Made by a program: the position numbers and the translations under genes. From Rhizobium sp. LC145 (lineage in GTDB: Bacteria; Pseudomonadota; Alphaproteobacteria; Rhizobiales; Rhizobiaceae): a DNA stretch of 64,000 bases. The notes beneath the pieces are model-generated. The model searched no databases. It saw nothing but the letters and a program-made list of their open reading frames with translations, and was not told the origin of the DNA. Of this stretch, positions 32,359-40,823 are shown piece after piece. The first letter of the stretch is position 1, and each line of letters opens with the position of its first letter. The stretch is taken from the NCBI RefSeq assembly GCF_001005825.1, contig NZ_LBHV01000007.1, forward strand, positions 62,001 to 126,000, in the 5' to 3' direction.

Positions 32359-33351
32359 ATGGCCACGGTAACCAGTTTCGAAAGCCTTGCCCGCCCCTCC
32401 CGTTCGGAACTGCGGCAGTTCGCCGAACTCTTCGCACCGCTCTTTTCCGCCTCCACCGAGGAAGCCCGCCGCCAGGCGGTCGCAGCCCTCTCCCAATGCC
32501 CGAACGTGCCGCCGGCCGTCGCCTTCTTCATCGCAAGCCAGCCGATCGCGATCGCGGCGCCGTTTCTCGCCGCTTCCGCCTGCCTGGACGATGAGACGCT
32601 GGTGGCCATCGCCCGCACGCAAGGCGAGGCCCATGTCCGGGCGATCGTGCGGCGCGAGGCGCTGTCGCCGACAGTGATCGATGCTCTGGTGGGCCTGCGA
32701 TATCCGAAGGAAGAAACAGAAGCGGAGACCGATGCCGAGGCGGGCGAGCCGGAGGCTCCCCCATCCGTCCAATCCGAGGCAGAAGTCCCCGAAACTGCAG
32801 AAGGCAAAGACCGCCTGGAGCGCGAAGAAGAGCTTCGCGAACAGATCAAGGCGCTGGCTGCCCATATCGACCGGCCGGCGAGCGACCGCCTCGGCCTGCG
32901 CAGTCTGACGCCGGCGCAGGAGGCGCTGCTCGTGCGGTTCGCCCGCAATCGCGAGGCAGGCTTCTTCGCGAGCGTGCTTGCCGATGCGCTTTCGGCCAGC
33001 CGCTGGCTTTCGGAGCGCATCATGCTCGACATTTCCGGCCAGCAGCTTGCCGCCACGCTGAAGGGGCTCGCCATGCAGCCGGCAGACGCGCTCTTCATCC
33101 TCGAGCGGCTCTACGGCCACCTCGCGCAGCGCACGGAAGGCGAAAGCCGGGCCGAGGCCCTATGGGGAAAGCTCGATGCGGACGAGTGCTACGGCCGCGT
33201 GGAAGCCTGGCGGCGCGCCGACAGCTATACCTATGCGGCCGGTCCGCGGACGATCTCCGAGGAAAGCGAGCTGGAAGCCCACCATGCCGCGCGGCCGCAA
33301 CCGGCGGCCGTCAGCTCGCGCAGGGTGCCGCAGGCGGTTCGCCGGCGCTGA
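32359..33351 (+). CDS. DUF2336 domain protein
   Basis: This 330-aa protein starts MATVTSFESLARPSRSELRQFAELFAPLFSASTEEARRQAVAALSQ, the common opening of rhizobial DUF2336 proteins. It is made of HEAT-like helical repeats (VPPAVAFFIASQPIAIAAPFLA) with a variable acidic middle (residues about 120-170) and QAL-rich helices after. Starts at 32290 or 32335 are possible. The ribosome site AGGAAGGAT favours 32359. In other alphaproteobacteria members are linked to cell-cycle or stress control, which is weak evidence here. Confidence 0.75.
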   Translation: MATVTSFESLARPSRSELRQFAELFAPLFSASTEEARRQAVAALSQCPNVPPAVAFFIASQPIAIAAPFLAASACLDDETLVAIARTQGEAHVRAIVRREALSPTVIDALVGLRYPKEETEAETDAEAGEPEAPPSVQSEAEVPETAEGKDRLEREEELREQIKALAAHIDRPASDRLGLRSLTPAQEALLVRFARNREAGFFASVLADALSASRWLSERIMLDISGQQLAATLKGLAMQPADALFILERLYGHLAQRTEGESRAEALWGKLDADECYGRVEAWRRADSYTYAAGPRTISEESELEAHHAARPQPAAVSSRRVPQAVRRR

Positions 33352-33699
33352 TTATCCACCGCGCTCCACGACTTCGAATAGATCGCCGATTTCATCCGTT
33401 TCCAGCTCCACGAGCCAAAGATCGGGATCGAAGCGCAACTCGCGCGCCAGCATCTCCTCGATCTCGTGGGACTGCGCCTTTTCCAGACGCAGCTCGAACT
33501 TGCGGGCGCCATCGTCCGCCTCGTCGAAGAAGTTCTGGGGAGCCGGCGCGAACAGCGTTTCCAGCCCATCGCGCCCGCGCTGGCGGATGAAGATCGCGCC
33601 CGCCTCTTCCGCGCCCTTCTTCTCGACGGCGGCGAACCCGCCCGCCGAAAAGACGCGACGGATGAGGGCGGAGGCGAAGATATCGGAACGGATGCGCAT
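33352..33699 (-). CDS. DUF1491 family protein
   Basis: This 115-aa protein starts MRIRSDIFASALIRRVFSAGGFAAVEKKGAEEAGAIFIRQ and ends LRFDPDLWLVELETDEI..FEVVE, the DUF1491 pattern. It is convergent with the DUF2336 gene, the stops being adjacent. Function is unknown; the family is restricted to alphaproteobacteria as far as I recall. Confidence 0.88.
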   Translation of the reverse strand: MRIRSDIFASALIRRVFSAGGFAAVEKKGAEEAGAIFIRQRGRDGLETLFAPAPQNFFDEADDGARKFELRLEKAQSHEIEEMLARELRFDPDLWLVELETDEIGDLFEVVERGG

Positions 33700-33782
33700 G
33701 GATTTGTCTTATGGCGGTTCAATGGGAAGGGCAAATGCTGGCATGTCCAAGGGTCGAACTGCCCTGGTCTTACAGGGAAACT

Positions 33783-33923
33783 GCCCCTCACCCTAACCCT
33801 CTCCCCGTTTTGACGGGGAGAGGGAACGTGCCCAGCGGAACGTCGCGAATAGGGGCAGGCCGAAGCGGCATACTTCCTTCTCCCCGCTCGCGGGGAGAAG
33901 GAAGTATGCCGGATGAGGGGCAA
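33783..33923. repeat. Two-hairpin palindromic repeat (TGCCCCTCA termini), copy 1
   Basis: Outer arms CTGCCCCTCA and TGAGGGGCA enclose two strong inner hairpins: CCCTCTCCCC-GTTTTGAC-GGGGAGAGGG and a 21-bp perfect stem (33867-33887 with 33890-33910). Together they form a three-way-junction layout. It lies between the DUF1491 and peptidoglycan-binding genes. Confidence 0.8.
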
Positions 33924-33942
33924 TTTTGCCGATAGCCGAAAA

Positions 33943-35022
33943 CTAAAGAGCGCCGATCGATTTCAGCTTCTTCAGGACCTGCTCGTTCGGCTCGCCGGTC
34001 TCGGGAAGGCGGTAGTGCTTCTCGAAACGGCGGATCGCCGCCTTGGTCTGGTCGCCCGCCACGCCGTCGACGGTGACATCGGCATAGGCGATGTTGGAAA
34101 GCCCGCGCTGGATCTGCAGCACGAGATCGGACGGCGGGAGTATCGTCGGCCTCGACGCCGATACCTGTCTCGCAGGCCCGCCGACATTGGCGGGCGGGCG
34201 CGCGGACGGGCTCTTTTCCGCAGAGCGGATGGCGGCTGCGACCGGATCCTCCCCCGCATGGATGTTTTCCGCCGGGCGGGCGGCGGGGACGACGGCCACC
34301 GGCGCGCGCGGAGCTTCCGCCGGCTGCTGGGCGGGCTCAGCCGGGCGGGACGCCACCTGGGTTCCGGCCTTCAGCGCGGCGAGCAGTTCGGCACTGGCGC
34401 CGCCGGTGCGTTCCAGGCCCGCGGCCTCCTGGAAGGAGAGGATCGCGGCCGCGGTGCGCGGGCCCATCAGCCCGTCGTCGGCACCCTCATAGAGGCCTCG
34501 GCGGGAAAGCTCGCGCTGGACTTCAGCGACCAGGGCCCGGTCGGCCGCCGTCTGTTGCGGCGGGGGGGGTGCCTGCGGCGCCTGAGGCTCGGCTGCGGGA
34601 ACCGGTGCCGGAACCGGAGCCACGGCCGGCGTCGTCCCCGCGCTTTCGGCGGGCGCCGCTTCCTCCACCCGCCCTATGCGGAATGTCGTGACCTCTTCGG
34701 GGGCTGCCCGCCGTAGCGGCCGGTAGCCGGCGATGGCATTCGGATCTTCCAGATCGCGGGTTGCGAGGAAGGGAGACGGGTGGCCGCCCGGCTGATACCA
34801 GAGGGCGTTGGCTGCGACGAAGCTGAACACGACGATGAAGGCGGAGGCCCCGGCCACGATGCGCGGATGGCGCGCGGCCGCGGCCCCGAGCGAACCGGCC
34901 ACCGCCGCAACACCAGCCCCGGCCCCACCGGCCACCGCCGTGGCCAGGCGCAAGGGAAGACCCGGCCCCTTGGCCGACTTCCTCCTCTCAGGCGATTTTC
35001 GCTTTCGCGCGGTCATGGTCAA
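33943..35022 (-). CDS. Membrane-anchored peptidoglycan-binding protein (two PG_binding_1 domains)
   Basis: This 359-aa protein has a basic N-terminus, one hydrophobic anchor (about 55-75), then a Pro/Ala-rich spacer and two PG_binding_1 domains (about 163-205, LVAEVQRELSRRGLYEGADDG; and about 300-358, LVLQIQRGLSNIAYADVTVDG...AIRRFEKHYRL). It probably binds cell-wall glycan from the inner membrane. It overlaps the 3' end of the histidine-kinase gene by 35 bp, so the two are translationally coupled. Confidence 0.85.
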   Translation of the reverse strand: MTMTARKRKSPERRKSAKGPGLPLRLATAVAGGAGAGVAAVAGSLGAAAARHPRIVAGASAFIVVFSFVAANALWYQPGGHPSPFLATRDLEDPNAIAGYRPLRRAAPEEVTTFRIGRVEEAAPAESAGTTPAVAPVPAPVPAAEPQAPQAPPPPQQTAADRALVAEVQRELSRRGLYEGADDGLMGPRTAAAILSFQEAAGLERTGGASAELLAALKAGTQVASRPAEPAQQPAEAPRAPVAVVPAARPAENIHAGEDPVAAAIRSAEKSPSARPPANVGGPARQVSASRPTILPPSDLVLQIQRGLSNIAYADVTVDGVAGDQTKAAIRRFEKHYRLPETGEPNEQVLKKLKSIGAL

Positions 35023-36610
35023 AATCCCGTTCGTCCGTCATGGGCGCTCCCCCGCCGACCTTGGGTTCCCCGGGGAGGCCCTTGGAGAGGCCCCTGGGGA
35101 GACGAGGGGGAAATTCGATCGTCTGCTCCTCCGCCGCACCATCGCGGCGTGCCGCGCCGGAGCCATCCGCCGGCAGCAGGACCGTCACCACGGTCCCCTC
35201 GCCGGGGCGGCTTCTGATCTCGAAGCGGCCGCCATGCAGCGCCACGAGACCCTTGACCAGCGACAGGCCGAGGCCGGTCCCTTCGTAACGGCGGGCGAAA
35301 TCATTATCAACCTGCATGAAGGGCTCGCCGATCAGTTCCAGCTTTTCTGCCGCAATCCCGATGCCGGTATCGCTGACGGAGAGGACGAGATCGCCGCCGT
35401 CGAGCGCCGCATCGATGGAGACGACGCCGCGATCGGTGAACTTGATGGCATTGCCGGCGAGATTGATGAGGATCTGCTGCACGGCGCGGCGGTCCGCCAC
35501 CACCTCGCCCAGCCCCTTCTGCACGCGGCAGGTAAGCGTGATTTCCTTCTCGCGAGCGGAAAGATCGAGCATGGCGCGGCAGGCCTCCATCGCATCGGCG
35601 ATGCGGAAGGGCTCGGTCAGGAGCTCGTAGCGCCCAGCCTCGATCCTGCTCATGTCGAGCATGGTGTTCACCACGGAGAGCAGATGCGCGCCCGACTGGC
35701 GGATGAGGCCCACATATTCCCGCTGGCGCTCGGTTTCGAGCTTGCCGAAATATTCGCCCGCCAGCACATCCGAAAAGCCGAGAATGGCATTGAGGGGCGT
35801 GCGCAGCTCATGGCTGACGGCGGCCAGGAAGCGCGATTTCGCCTCATGCGCGGACTGGGCCTCGGCCGTGCTCCGGACGGCTTCGGCGCGCAGCGCCGCC
35901 TCCTCGGACGTATCGCGAAGCTGGGCGAAGACCTGGAAAAGCCGTCCCTCGCCATCGCGAAGGGCGGTCATATCCATCCGGGCATAGAGGAACTGCCGGC
36001 CGCCGGAAGCGCAAAAGGGACGCTCGACCCGGACTTCGACGAGCGCGCTCTCGCTTCCCTGGCGCAGAGCGTCGAATGCCTGCATGAGGGTGATGCGGTC
36101 GGAGACATGAACCAGCTCGGCAAAGACGGCGCCGGTCGGCGCGCGCAGGTTTGCAGGCAGGCCGAGGCGATCGCGGCCGCCGGCCTTCACCACAACGCCC
36201 TGCGGATCGAGGATCAGCGCAAGGCCGGGGCATGCGGCGAAAACGGCGTCATCCGGCTCCAGGCCGGAAAAGGGCACTACAGCGGAACGCCGGAAGGCGA
36301 AGGCAGCGGCGGCGGCCACGAGGAAGAGCGAGAGAACGACGGCAGCGCCCACCGGCAGCGCCAGCGAGGGGCTCGCCACGAAACTTAAGGCAAGAGGCAC
36401 GTAGACGAGCGCGGCAAGGCAGGAGAAGGCGAGCCGGCGCAGGAAGGCGATCTCGCCTGCGGGCGCCCGATCACCTTCGCCGATACGCTCCAGCCATCGG
36501 AGCGCGGCATGGTCGACCAGTTCGACCGCCCAGCCGGCAATGTTACTCAATACGCGCACGCCAAATCCTGAAAACAACAGACTCATTCGTTGAAGGGACA
36601 ATAGGTCCAT
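34988..36610 (-). CDS. PdhS/DivJ-PleC-like sensor histidine kinase
   Basis: This 540-aa kinase from MDLLSLQRMSLL has two membrane helices (about 62-80, 86-106), a PAS-like region (about 125-235), then the phosphoacceptor H267 in FLAAVSHELRTPLNAILGFSDV and N, G1, G2 boxes (AGNAIKFTD, DTGIGI, GTGLGLSLV). The H-box with LNAILGFS, GEYFGKL and MLDMSRIEAG is characteristic of the PdhS family that controls CtrA via DivK. Start is uncertain (a GTG at 36679 is also open). The overlap with a peptidoglycan-binding gene hints at a wall or cell-pole link. Confidence 0.82.
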   Translation of the reverse strand: MDLLSLQRMSLLFSGFGVRVLSNIAGWAVELVDHAALRWLERIGEGDRAPAGEIAFLRRLAFSCLAALVYVPLALSFVASPSLALPVGAAVVLSLFLVAAAAAFAFRRSAVVPFSGLEPDDAVFAACPGLALILDPQGVVVKAGGRDRLGLPANLRAPTGAVFAELVHVSDRITLMQAFDALRQGSESALVEVRVERPFCASGGRQFLYARMDMTALRDGEGRLFQVFAQLRDTSEEAALRAEAVRSTAEAQSAHEAKSRFLAAVSHELRTPLNAILGFSDVLAGEYFGKLETERQREYVGLIRQSGAHLLSVVNTMLDMSRIEAGRYELLTEPFRIADAMEACRAMLDLSAREKEITLTCRVQKGLGEVVADRRAVQQILINLAGNAIKFTDRGVVSIDAALDGGDLVLSVSDTGIGIAAEKLELIGEPFMQVDNDFARRYEGTGLGLSLVKGLVALHGGRFEIRSRPGEGTVVTVLLPADGSGAARRDGAAEEQTIEFPPRLPRGLSKGLPGEPKVGGGAPMTDERDFDHDRAKAKIA

Positions 36611-36706
36611 GCGGCTTAAAGAAAGGATAAAACAACCCCTTTTGAAGGTTCCAGGCACCCCGAAATCCCGCTTTGACACACAATCCGGGGCACTTCTGCG
36701 ATCATG

Positions 36707-36823
36707 GTTAACGCGGCGTAAGCAACGGATTCGACTGCGTTTTCCGCCTCACGTTAACCTTTATGGCGAGGGCCGCCTCCGCAAAGGCCATGGCTTCGGG
36801 GCCCTGCCGCATTTATGCTTAAC
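36707..36823. promoter_or_regulatory. Intergenic region with three GTTAAC/TTAAC motifs
   Basis: The 413 bp between the kinase and DUF5330 genes hold GTTAAC at 36707-36712 and 36753-36758 and TTAAC at 36819-36823. The first is followed by CGCGGCG-TAAG, resembling a degenerate CtrA box (TTAA-N7-TTAA). The rest is an AT-rich stretch (36880-36930) likely to hold the DUF5330 promoter. Confidence 0.3.
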
Positions 36824-37023
36824 GGCAATCGCTAAACTTGTACTCGAATTCGGCTCAAACCTGTCTCAAACGGGGGCAGGTAAAAATTCCGGAGAAATTT
36901 ATTTAAAAATCGAGCGATCATATAAAAACGCTGTTCGCTTCCCGGCTGTAAGGTCTCGGCCAGGACCGGAAGCAAGCCGGCGGCCGCCGCGGCGGTCGGA
37001 CGGATTTAGAGGGTGACGGGACA

Positions 37024-37458
37024 ATGTGGTTTCTGATCAAGGGAAGTTTCTGGTTCGCGGCGGTGCTCGTCGTGCTCTCCTATTTCAGCTCCCGCCCCGC
37101 CCAGGAGACGGAAGCCGTTTCCGCGCTGCAGGTCACCGATACGTTCCGGGTCGCCACCGAGGCCTATCAGTACATGAGCGCGCTCTGCTCGGAAAAGCCG
37201 GATGTTTGCGAGAAGGGCGCCGAGACCCTGACGCTGCTCGGCCACCGGGCCCGGGAAGGCGCGCGCGTCGCGTTCGAGCTTCTGGACAAGCAATTTGCGG
37301 AAGACGGCAAGCCGGCCGAAAACGGGCCGATCGCCGAGCTTGCCGATCCCGATCCCGCGCCCTTCCCCGGCAAGGCCGCCGCTCCGCGCCATGAGGGCGG
37401 CGCCGACACCATCATGACCGGAGCCATTCCGCTGCCGCAGCCGAAGCCGCTTCACTGA
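37024..37458 (+). CDS. DUF5330 domain protein
   Basis: This 144-aa protein starts MWFLIKGSFWFAAVLVVLSYFS (single N-terminal membrane anchor). The periplasmic part has DTFRVATEAYQYMSALCSEKPDVCEKGAETLTLLGHRAREGARVAFELLD, with two cysteines likely forming a disulfide, and a Pro-rich tail. It matches DUF5330, a family of rhizobial envelope proteins of unknown function. A strong terminator follows 90 nt later. Confidence 0.85.
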   Translation: MWFLIKGSFWFAAVLVVLSYFSSRPAQETEAVSALQVTDTFRVATEAYQYMSALCSEKPDVCEKGAETLTLLGHRAREGARVAFELLDKQFAEDGKPAENGPIAELADPDPAPFPGKAAAPRHEGGADTIMTGAIPLPQPKPLH

Positions 37459-37548
37459 GTCTCTTTATGCAATTCCGAAAGCTTGCGCCGCGCTCCTTTG
37501 GGGTTCACGGCGCCTGTCTGCCTGCCCTGTATCTCGGCATCCTGCCGG

Positions 37549-37584
37549 CGCCGCGAGGAATGAAATCCTCGCGGCGATTTTTTT
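37549..37584 (+). terminator. Rho-independent terminator after the DUF5330 gene
   Basis: CGCCGCGAGGA (37549-37559) pairs perfectly with TCCTCGCGGCG (37566-37576) around a 6-nt loop, followed by ATTTTTTT. The 90 nt between stop codon and stem are unusually long and structured, so a 3'-derived small RNA cannot be excluded. Confidence 0.9.
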
Positions 37585-37668
37585 GCTGTTTTCCCCGAGG
37601 CGGTTCCTCCCTATATGAGGACTGAACGCTGCGCAGTCTCTGCGCGACATGCTTTAGCAGGAGCCGCC

Positions 37669-38088
37669 ATGGCGAGCCTCGACCAGATCATCGACGATTT
37701 CGCTTTCCTCGACGAATGGGAAGACCGCTACCGCTATGTCATCGAGCTCGGCAAGCAACTGCCGGAGCTTGCCGATGACAAGCGGACGCTCGAGAACAAG
37801 GTGCAGGGCTGCGCGAGCCAGGTCTGGCTCGTCAGCCATTCGGACGGCGCGGCCGACCCTGTGCTGACCTTCGAGGGCGATTCCGACGCGCATATCGTGC
37901 GCGGGCTGGTGGCGATCGTGCTCGCCGTCTATTCCGGCAAGCGCGCCTCCGAGATCGCCACGACCGACGCAATCGAGATCTTCGACCGCATCGGGCTGGT
38001 GGAACACCTCTCCTCGCAGCGCGCCAACGGACTGCGCTCCATGGTGCGGCGGATCAGGCAGGAAGCGACAGCGAAGGTCGCGGCGTAA
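37669..38088 (+). CDS. sufE: SufE family sulfur acceptor protein
   Basis: This 139-aa protein has the SufE pattern: MASLDQIIDDFAFLDEWEDRYRYVIELGKQLPELADDKRT, active-site Cys C48 in NKVQGCASQVWL and the C-terminal QRANGLRSMVRRIRQEA. SufE takes persulfide sulfur from SufS and passes it to the Fe-S scaffold. It is a single gene here, with no suf neighbours. Start ATG at 37669. Confidence 0.92.
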   Translation: MASLDQIIDDFAFLDEWEDRYRYVIELGKQLPELADDKRTLENKVQGCASQVWLVSHSDGAADPVLTFEGDSDAHIVRGLVAIVLAVYSGKRASEIATTDAIEIFDRIGLVEHLSSQRANGLRSMVRRIRQEATAKVAA

Positions 38089-38093
38089 AATAG

Positions 38094-38266
38094 CCCCTCC
38101 CGGCCTGCTGGCCACCCTCCCCACAAGGGGGAGGGAGATATGCCGCGCCCTCATCGCTTTTTCTCATGACCGGAGACAAAGTAGCCTGGCAGGATGCGAT
38201 GGAGCGGGGACATTGCCGCTTGTCCCCTCCCCCTTGTGGGGAGGGAGGCCGGCAGGCCGGGAGGGG
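38094..38266. repeat. RIME-like palindromic repeat between sufE and the DUF6456 gene
   Basis: Left arm 38094-38135 and right arm 38225-38266 are inverted copies with two mismatches of the 42-bp arm seen at 4103-4144. The arms lie 6 bp after the sufE stop and 8 bp before the convergent stop, so the element may act as a bidirectional terminator. Confidence 0.85.
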
Positions 38267-38273
38267 TAGCAAA

Positions 38274-39098
38274 TCACAACACCGGCCGATAATCCTCCAC
38301 GCCCCAATGGTGCCTGCGGCGCCGGCGTTCCGGCGCGGGCGGAGCATAGTGGCGGGCAAGCGCCAGAAGTGCGGCGCGCAGCATCAGCTTTGCCGAACGC
38401 ACCGGCCATTGCCGCTCCCGCTCCACCAGTTCCAGCCCCTTCGAGAAACAGCAGACATCGACCGCCACTCCGGCAAGCTCGGGCCCCATCGCCTCCACGG
38501 CGCGGGCGAAGCGGTCACGCGCCGCCATTGCGCTTTCGGCGATCTCGGCCTGACCGCCCGCCTGCCCCTTGCCGCGGCTTGCAAGTCTCGGCTCCCACGA
38601 AGCCGTTACGCGCGGCTGCAACTGCGCCCTGGTAAAATCGGCAAGCAGCCGCTCGCCGGCCGCGATCGCCTCTTCCGGCAGGAAGGAGGCACCGTTGCGA
38701 TCCCTTATCCTGGCGAGCGCCGAAAGCGGCGATTCCGAAAGATTGCGGCGCACCGGCTGGCGGGCTCCCTCCACCTCGACGCTTTCCACCGCGATCTCGC
38801 GATGCTGGCCGCCGAACCTCTCGTCGTCATCCCCCTCGACCAGAGCGCGGCGCAGAAAGGCCGAGGCTTCGGGATTTGCCGAGGCCCTACCCTCCACGAT
38901 CCGCAGGAGCCCCCTCGCCTCTGCCGCACGAATGGTGGCGCGGGAATAGGCGCGCCCCTCCTCCCCGAGCATCAGCATTTCTCCGTTGGGCGAGGGTTTG
39001 ACGGTGCATTCGCCGCGGGAAAGCTGGCGGATGAGGCACAGCATTTCCTTCCTGGCGGCGCGCGCCAGCTTCGCTTCGCTTCCGGTTACCTCAATCAT
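38274..39098 (-). CDS. DUF6456 domain protein, probable DNA-binding
   Basis: This 274-aa protein starts MIEVTGSEAKLARAARKEMLCLIRQLSRGECTVKPSPNGEMLMLGEEGRAYSRATIRAAEARGLLR, an N-terminal wing-helix-like region. The C-terminal RDRNGASFLPEEAIAAGERLLADFTRAQLQPRVTASWEP is the DUF6456 core, ending in a basic Arg/His-rich tail (PPAPERRRRRHHW). It overlaps the DnaA-domain gene by 8 bp. The pair is conserved in rhizobia and probably acts in transcription or replication control. Confidence 0.75.
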   Translation of the reverse strand: MIEVTGSEAKLARAARKEMLCLIRQLSRGECTVKPSPNGEMLMLGEEGRAYSRATIRAAEARGLLRIVEGRASANPEASAFLRRALVEGDDDERFGGQHREIAVESVEVEGARQPVRRNLSESPLSALARIRDRNGASFLPEEAIAAGERLLADFTRAQLQPRVTASWEPRLASRGKGQAGGQAEIAESAMAARDRFARAVEAMGPELAGVAVDVCCFSKGLELVERERQWPVRSAKLMLRAALLALARHYAPPAPERRRRRHHWGVEDYRPVL

Positions 39099-39513
39099 GA
39101 GCCGACATCTCCGAAAGCCCGAAGACGGCCGCGACGATGCGCTCCACGGCGGAGACGAAATCATCGAAGGCGGGATCGTCGCGGCGGTCCTCGACCACAT
39201 GGCAGGCATGGCCGACCGTGGTGCGATCGCGGCCGAAGGCATCGCCGATATCGCTGAGCGACATCCTGAGCGAGACATGGCAGACATACATGGCGATCTG
39301 CCGCACATGGCAGGACGGGCGGCGGCGGTCCCGCGGCGGCATTACGCGATCGCCGAGCAGCACGACCATCTCGCTCACGAGCTGCCGAACAATGCGGCAG
39401 GTATTCCTCGAGGGCAGGCTGAGGGTCATGAGTATCGGCAGGCGCCCCGCGCCCGCCCGGAATAGAGCGGGATGCGTCGGCTGGGAGGCGTTCGGAAGCT
39501 TCTCAAAAGGCAT
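39091..39513 (-). CDS. DnaA domain-IV-like helix-turn-helix protein
   Basis: This 140-aa protein is similar to the C-terminal DNA-binding domain of DnaA: RQIAMYVCHVSLRMSLSDIGDAFGRDRTTVGHACHVVEDRRDD. The DRTTVGHA signature (DnaA-box recognition) is intact; the AAA+ domain is absent. It may bind DnaA boxes without ATPase activity. A strong ribosome site (GAGGAGTTGTC) precedes 39513, with a GAATTAATTC palindrome (39534-39543) just upstream. Confidence 0.85.
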   Translation of the reverse strand: MPFEKLPNASQPTHPALFRAGAGRLPILMTLSLPSRNTCRIVRQLVSEMVVLLGDRVMPPRDRRRPSCHVRQIAMYVCHVSLRMSLSDIGDAFGRDRTTVGHACHVVEDRRDDPAFDDFVSAVERIVAAVFGLSEMSAHD

Positions 39514-39525
39514 GACAACTCCTCA

Positions 39526-39545
39526 ATGAATAGGAATTAATTCAT
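39526..39545. promoter_or_regulatory. AT-rich inverted repeat upstream of the DnaA-like gene
   Basis: ATGAAT (39526-39531) and ATTCAT (39540-39545) flank the perfect 10-bp palindrome GAATTAATTC (39534-39543), 13 bp before the start codon. This suits an operator or -10 region. The following 410 bp to mucR contain no convincing gene. Confidence 0.4.
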
Positions 39546-39934
39546 ACACCTTAGAGCAAGAGCGGGGATGCAGGAAGCGACGGGTCGGTTGTGACTCACT
39601 GAAATTCCTCAGGTTTTTCAATGAAGAGGAAATCGGAGATGGGAATTTTTTCCTCTCATCGTCCCCGCAACGTGGCACAATCCTACAATGCGAAGGCGCA
39701 TGCTTTGCGGGGAGGTTCGCGCCGAGCGCGGCAAGGGAGAAGCATGGAGGCAGCGCGAGCTGCGGAAAAGCCGATGACGGAGATCGGCAACATCGCGCCG
39801 GCTTTCCGCCGGAGCGCCCTCACCACCTTCAATCAAGGAAGAGGGAGCATGCAGCGCGGCCACGCATCGTGCGTAGGGCGCTGCAGTCTTTCACAAAGAG
39901 TTGCCCATAGGGGGGTGCCCGTGGGAGCCGAGCC

Positions 39935-39952
39935 GAGGGGCTGCCGCCCCTC
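39935..39952 (-). terminator. Hairpin just after mucR
   Basis: GAGGGGC (39935-39941) pairs with GCCCCTC (39946-39952) around TGCC, 6 nt beyond the mucR stop codon. No T-tract follows on the minus strand, so it is a stabilising or weak terminator element. Confidence 0.45.
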
Positions 39953-39957
39953 CAAAA

Positions 39958-40383
39958 TCACGCCCGCTTGCGGCGCTGGCCGAGGCCCATTTCCTTGGCG
40001 AGACGCGAGCGCGCCTCGGCATAGGCAGGCGCGACCATCGGGTAATCCGCCGGCAGACCCCACTTTTCCCGGTATTCTTCCGGGGTCATGTTGTAATGGG
40101 TCATCAGGTGCCGCTTCAGCGACTTGAACTTCTGCCCATCCTCCAGGCAGATCAGGTAATCGTCCTCGATGGACTTCTTGATCGGGACCGGAGGCTTCGG
40201 CTTTTCGACCGTCGTTGCGGCGGGAGCCGGAGAAGAGGTGTTGGTGAGGGCCGAGTGGACATCCGAAATGAGGTTCGGAAGGTCGCCCACGGGGACGACA
40301 TGGTTGCTCACATAGGCAGCGACGATGTCGGCGGTCAGTTCCACCAGCAGGTCCTGGCCCTTGCCCAGTGCGATCTCTGTCAT
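39958..40383 (-). CDS. mucR: MucR/Ros-family zinc-finger transcriptional regulator
   Basis: This 141-aa regulator starts [46 protein letters not shown], the classic Ros/MucR opening. Its single prokaryotic Cys2His2-like finger has C79, H92 and H96 in [20 protein letters not shown], followed by [21 protein letters not shown]. It binds AT-rich DNA and controls exopolysaccharide, motility and cell-cycle genes in rhizobia (established for homologues). AGGAGACATGAA precedes the ATG. The 440-bp AT-rich region upstream is a likely autoregulatory site. Confidence 0.93.
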   Translation of the reverse strand: MTEIALGKGQDLLVELTADIVAAYVSNHVVPVGDLPNLISDVHSALTNTSSPAPAATTVEKPKPPVPIKKSIEDDYLICLEDGQKFKSLKRHLMTHYNMTPEEYREKWGLPADYPMVAPAYAEARSRLAKEMGLGQRRKRA

Positions 40384-40823
40384 TTCATGTCTCCTGTTCA
40401 AACTGTGACGACGAGGCCCGCGACCTCCGCGGCACCCGTCCGAGTGGAGCATTTCGTGGACAGGACACCACCTAGCCGCATCGTCGCGAAGACATGAAAC
40501 CTACCCCTAGATTTCACACGGCAAGGAGGCGTTCATGGCCTCGGACATGCCTCGAAGCAGGTTTTCCTTCAAACCCCGAGTGTTTCCGCCAGCTTTTCCA
40601 GAAGGATCGGCTAGACACGTTCGGCATTCTCGGAAAGAGACCTCTTCCAGGCAACATCAGCGCTCAACTACTTTGGAATTAGACCTCTTGCGAAAGTCCT
40701 TCAAGTGCGAAATCTGGTAATAGGGGGCATTTTTCAGCTCTACACCAAAAGAACAGTGCAATTACTCCGATAGATTCGGAAAATATTGCCTGCTGAAAAA
40801 ACCAATAAATCTACCACTGAGGG
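40384..40823. other. 440-bp AT-rich intergenic region upstream of mucR
   Basis: The region separates the divergent-side mucR promoter from the 3' end of the mnh operon. It holds no convincing ORF. It is AT-rich near 40730-40825 (AAAACCAATAAATC). MucR homologues bind such AT-rich promoter DNA, so MucR autoregulation sites are expected, but no exact operator can be assigned by eye. Confidence 0.4.

Noticed and set aside
32167..33120. 317-codon frame opposite the DUF2336 gene
   Set aside because: It is the antisense of a gene with recognisable DUF2336 start and helical repeats, and lacks a ribosome site.
39514..39957. Plus-strand frame starting 39621 in the mucR-dnaA-like gap, considered as a small gene
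   Set aside because: It runs into the mucR antisense strand, is Arg/Ser-rich and has no conserved feature.
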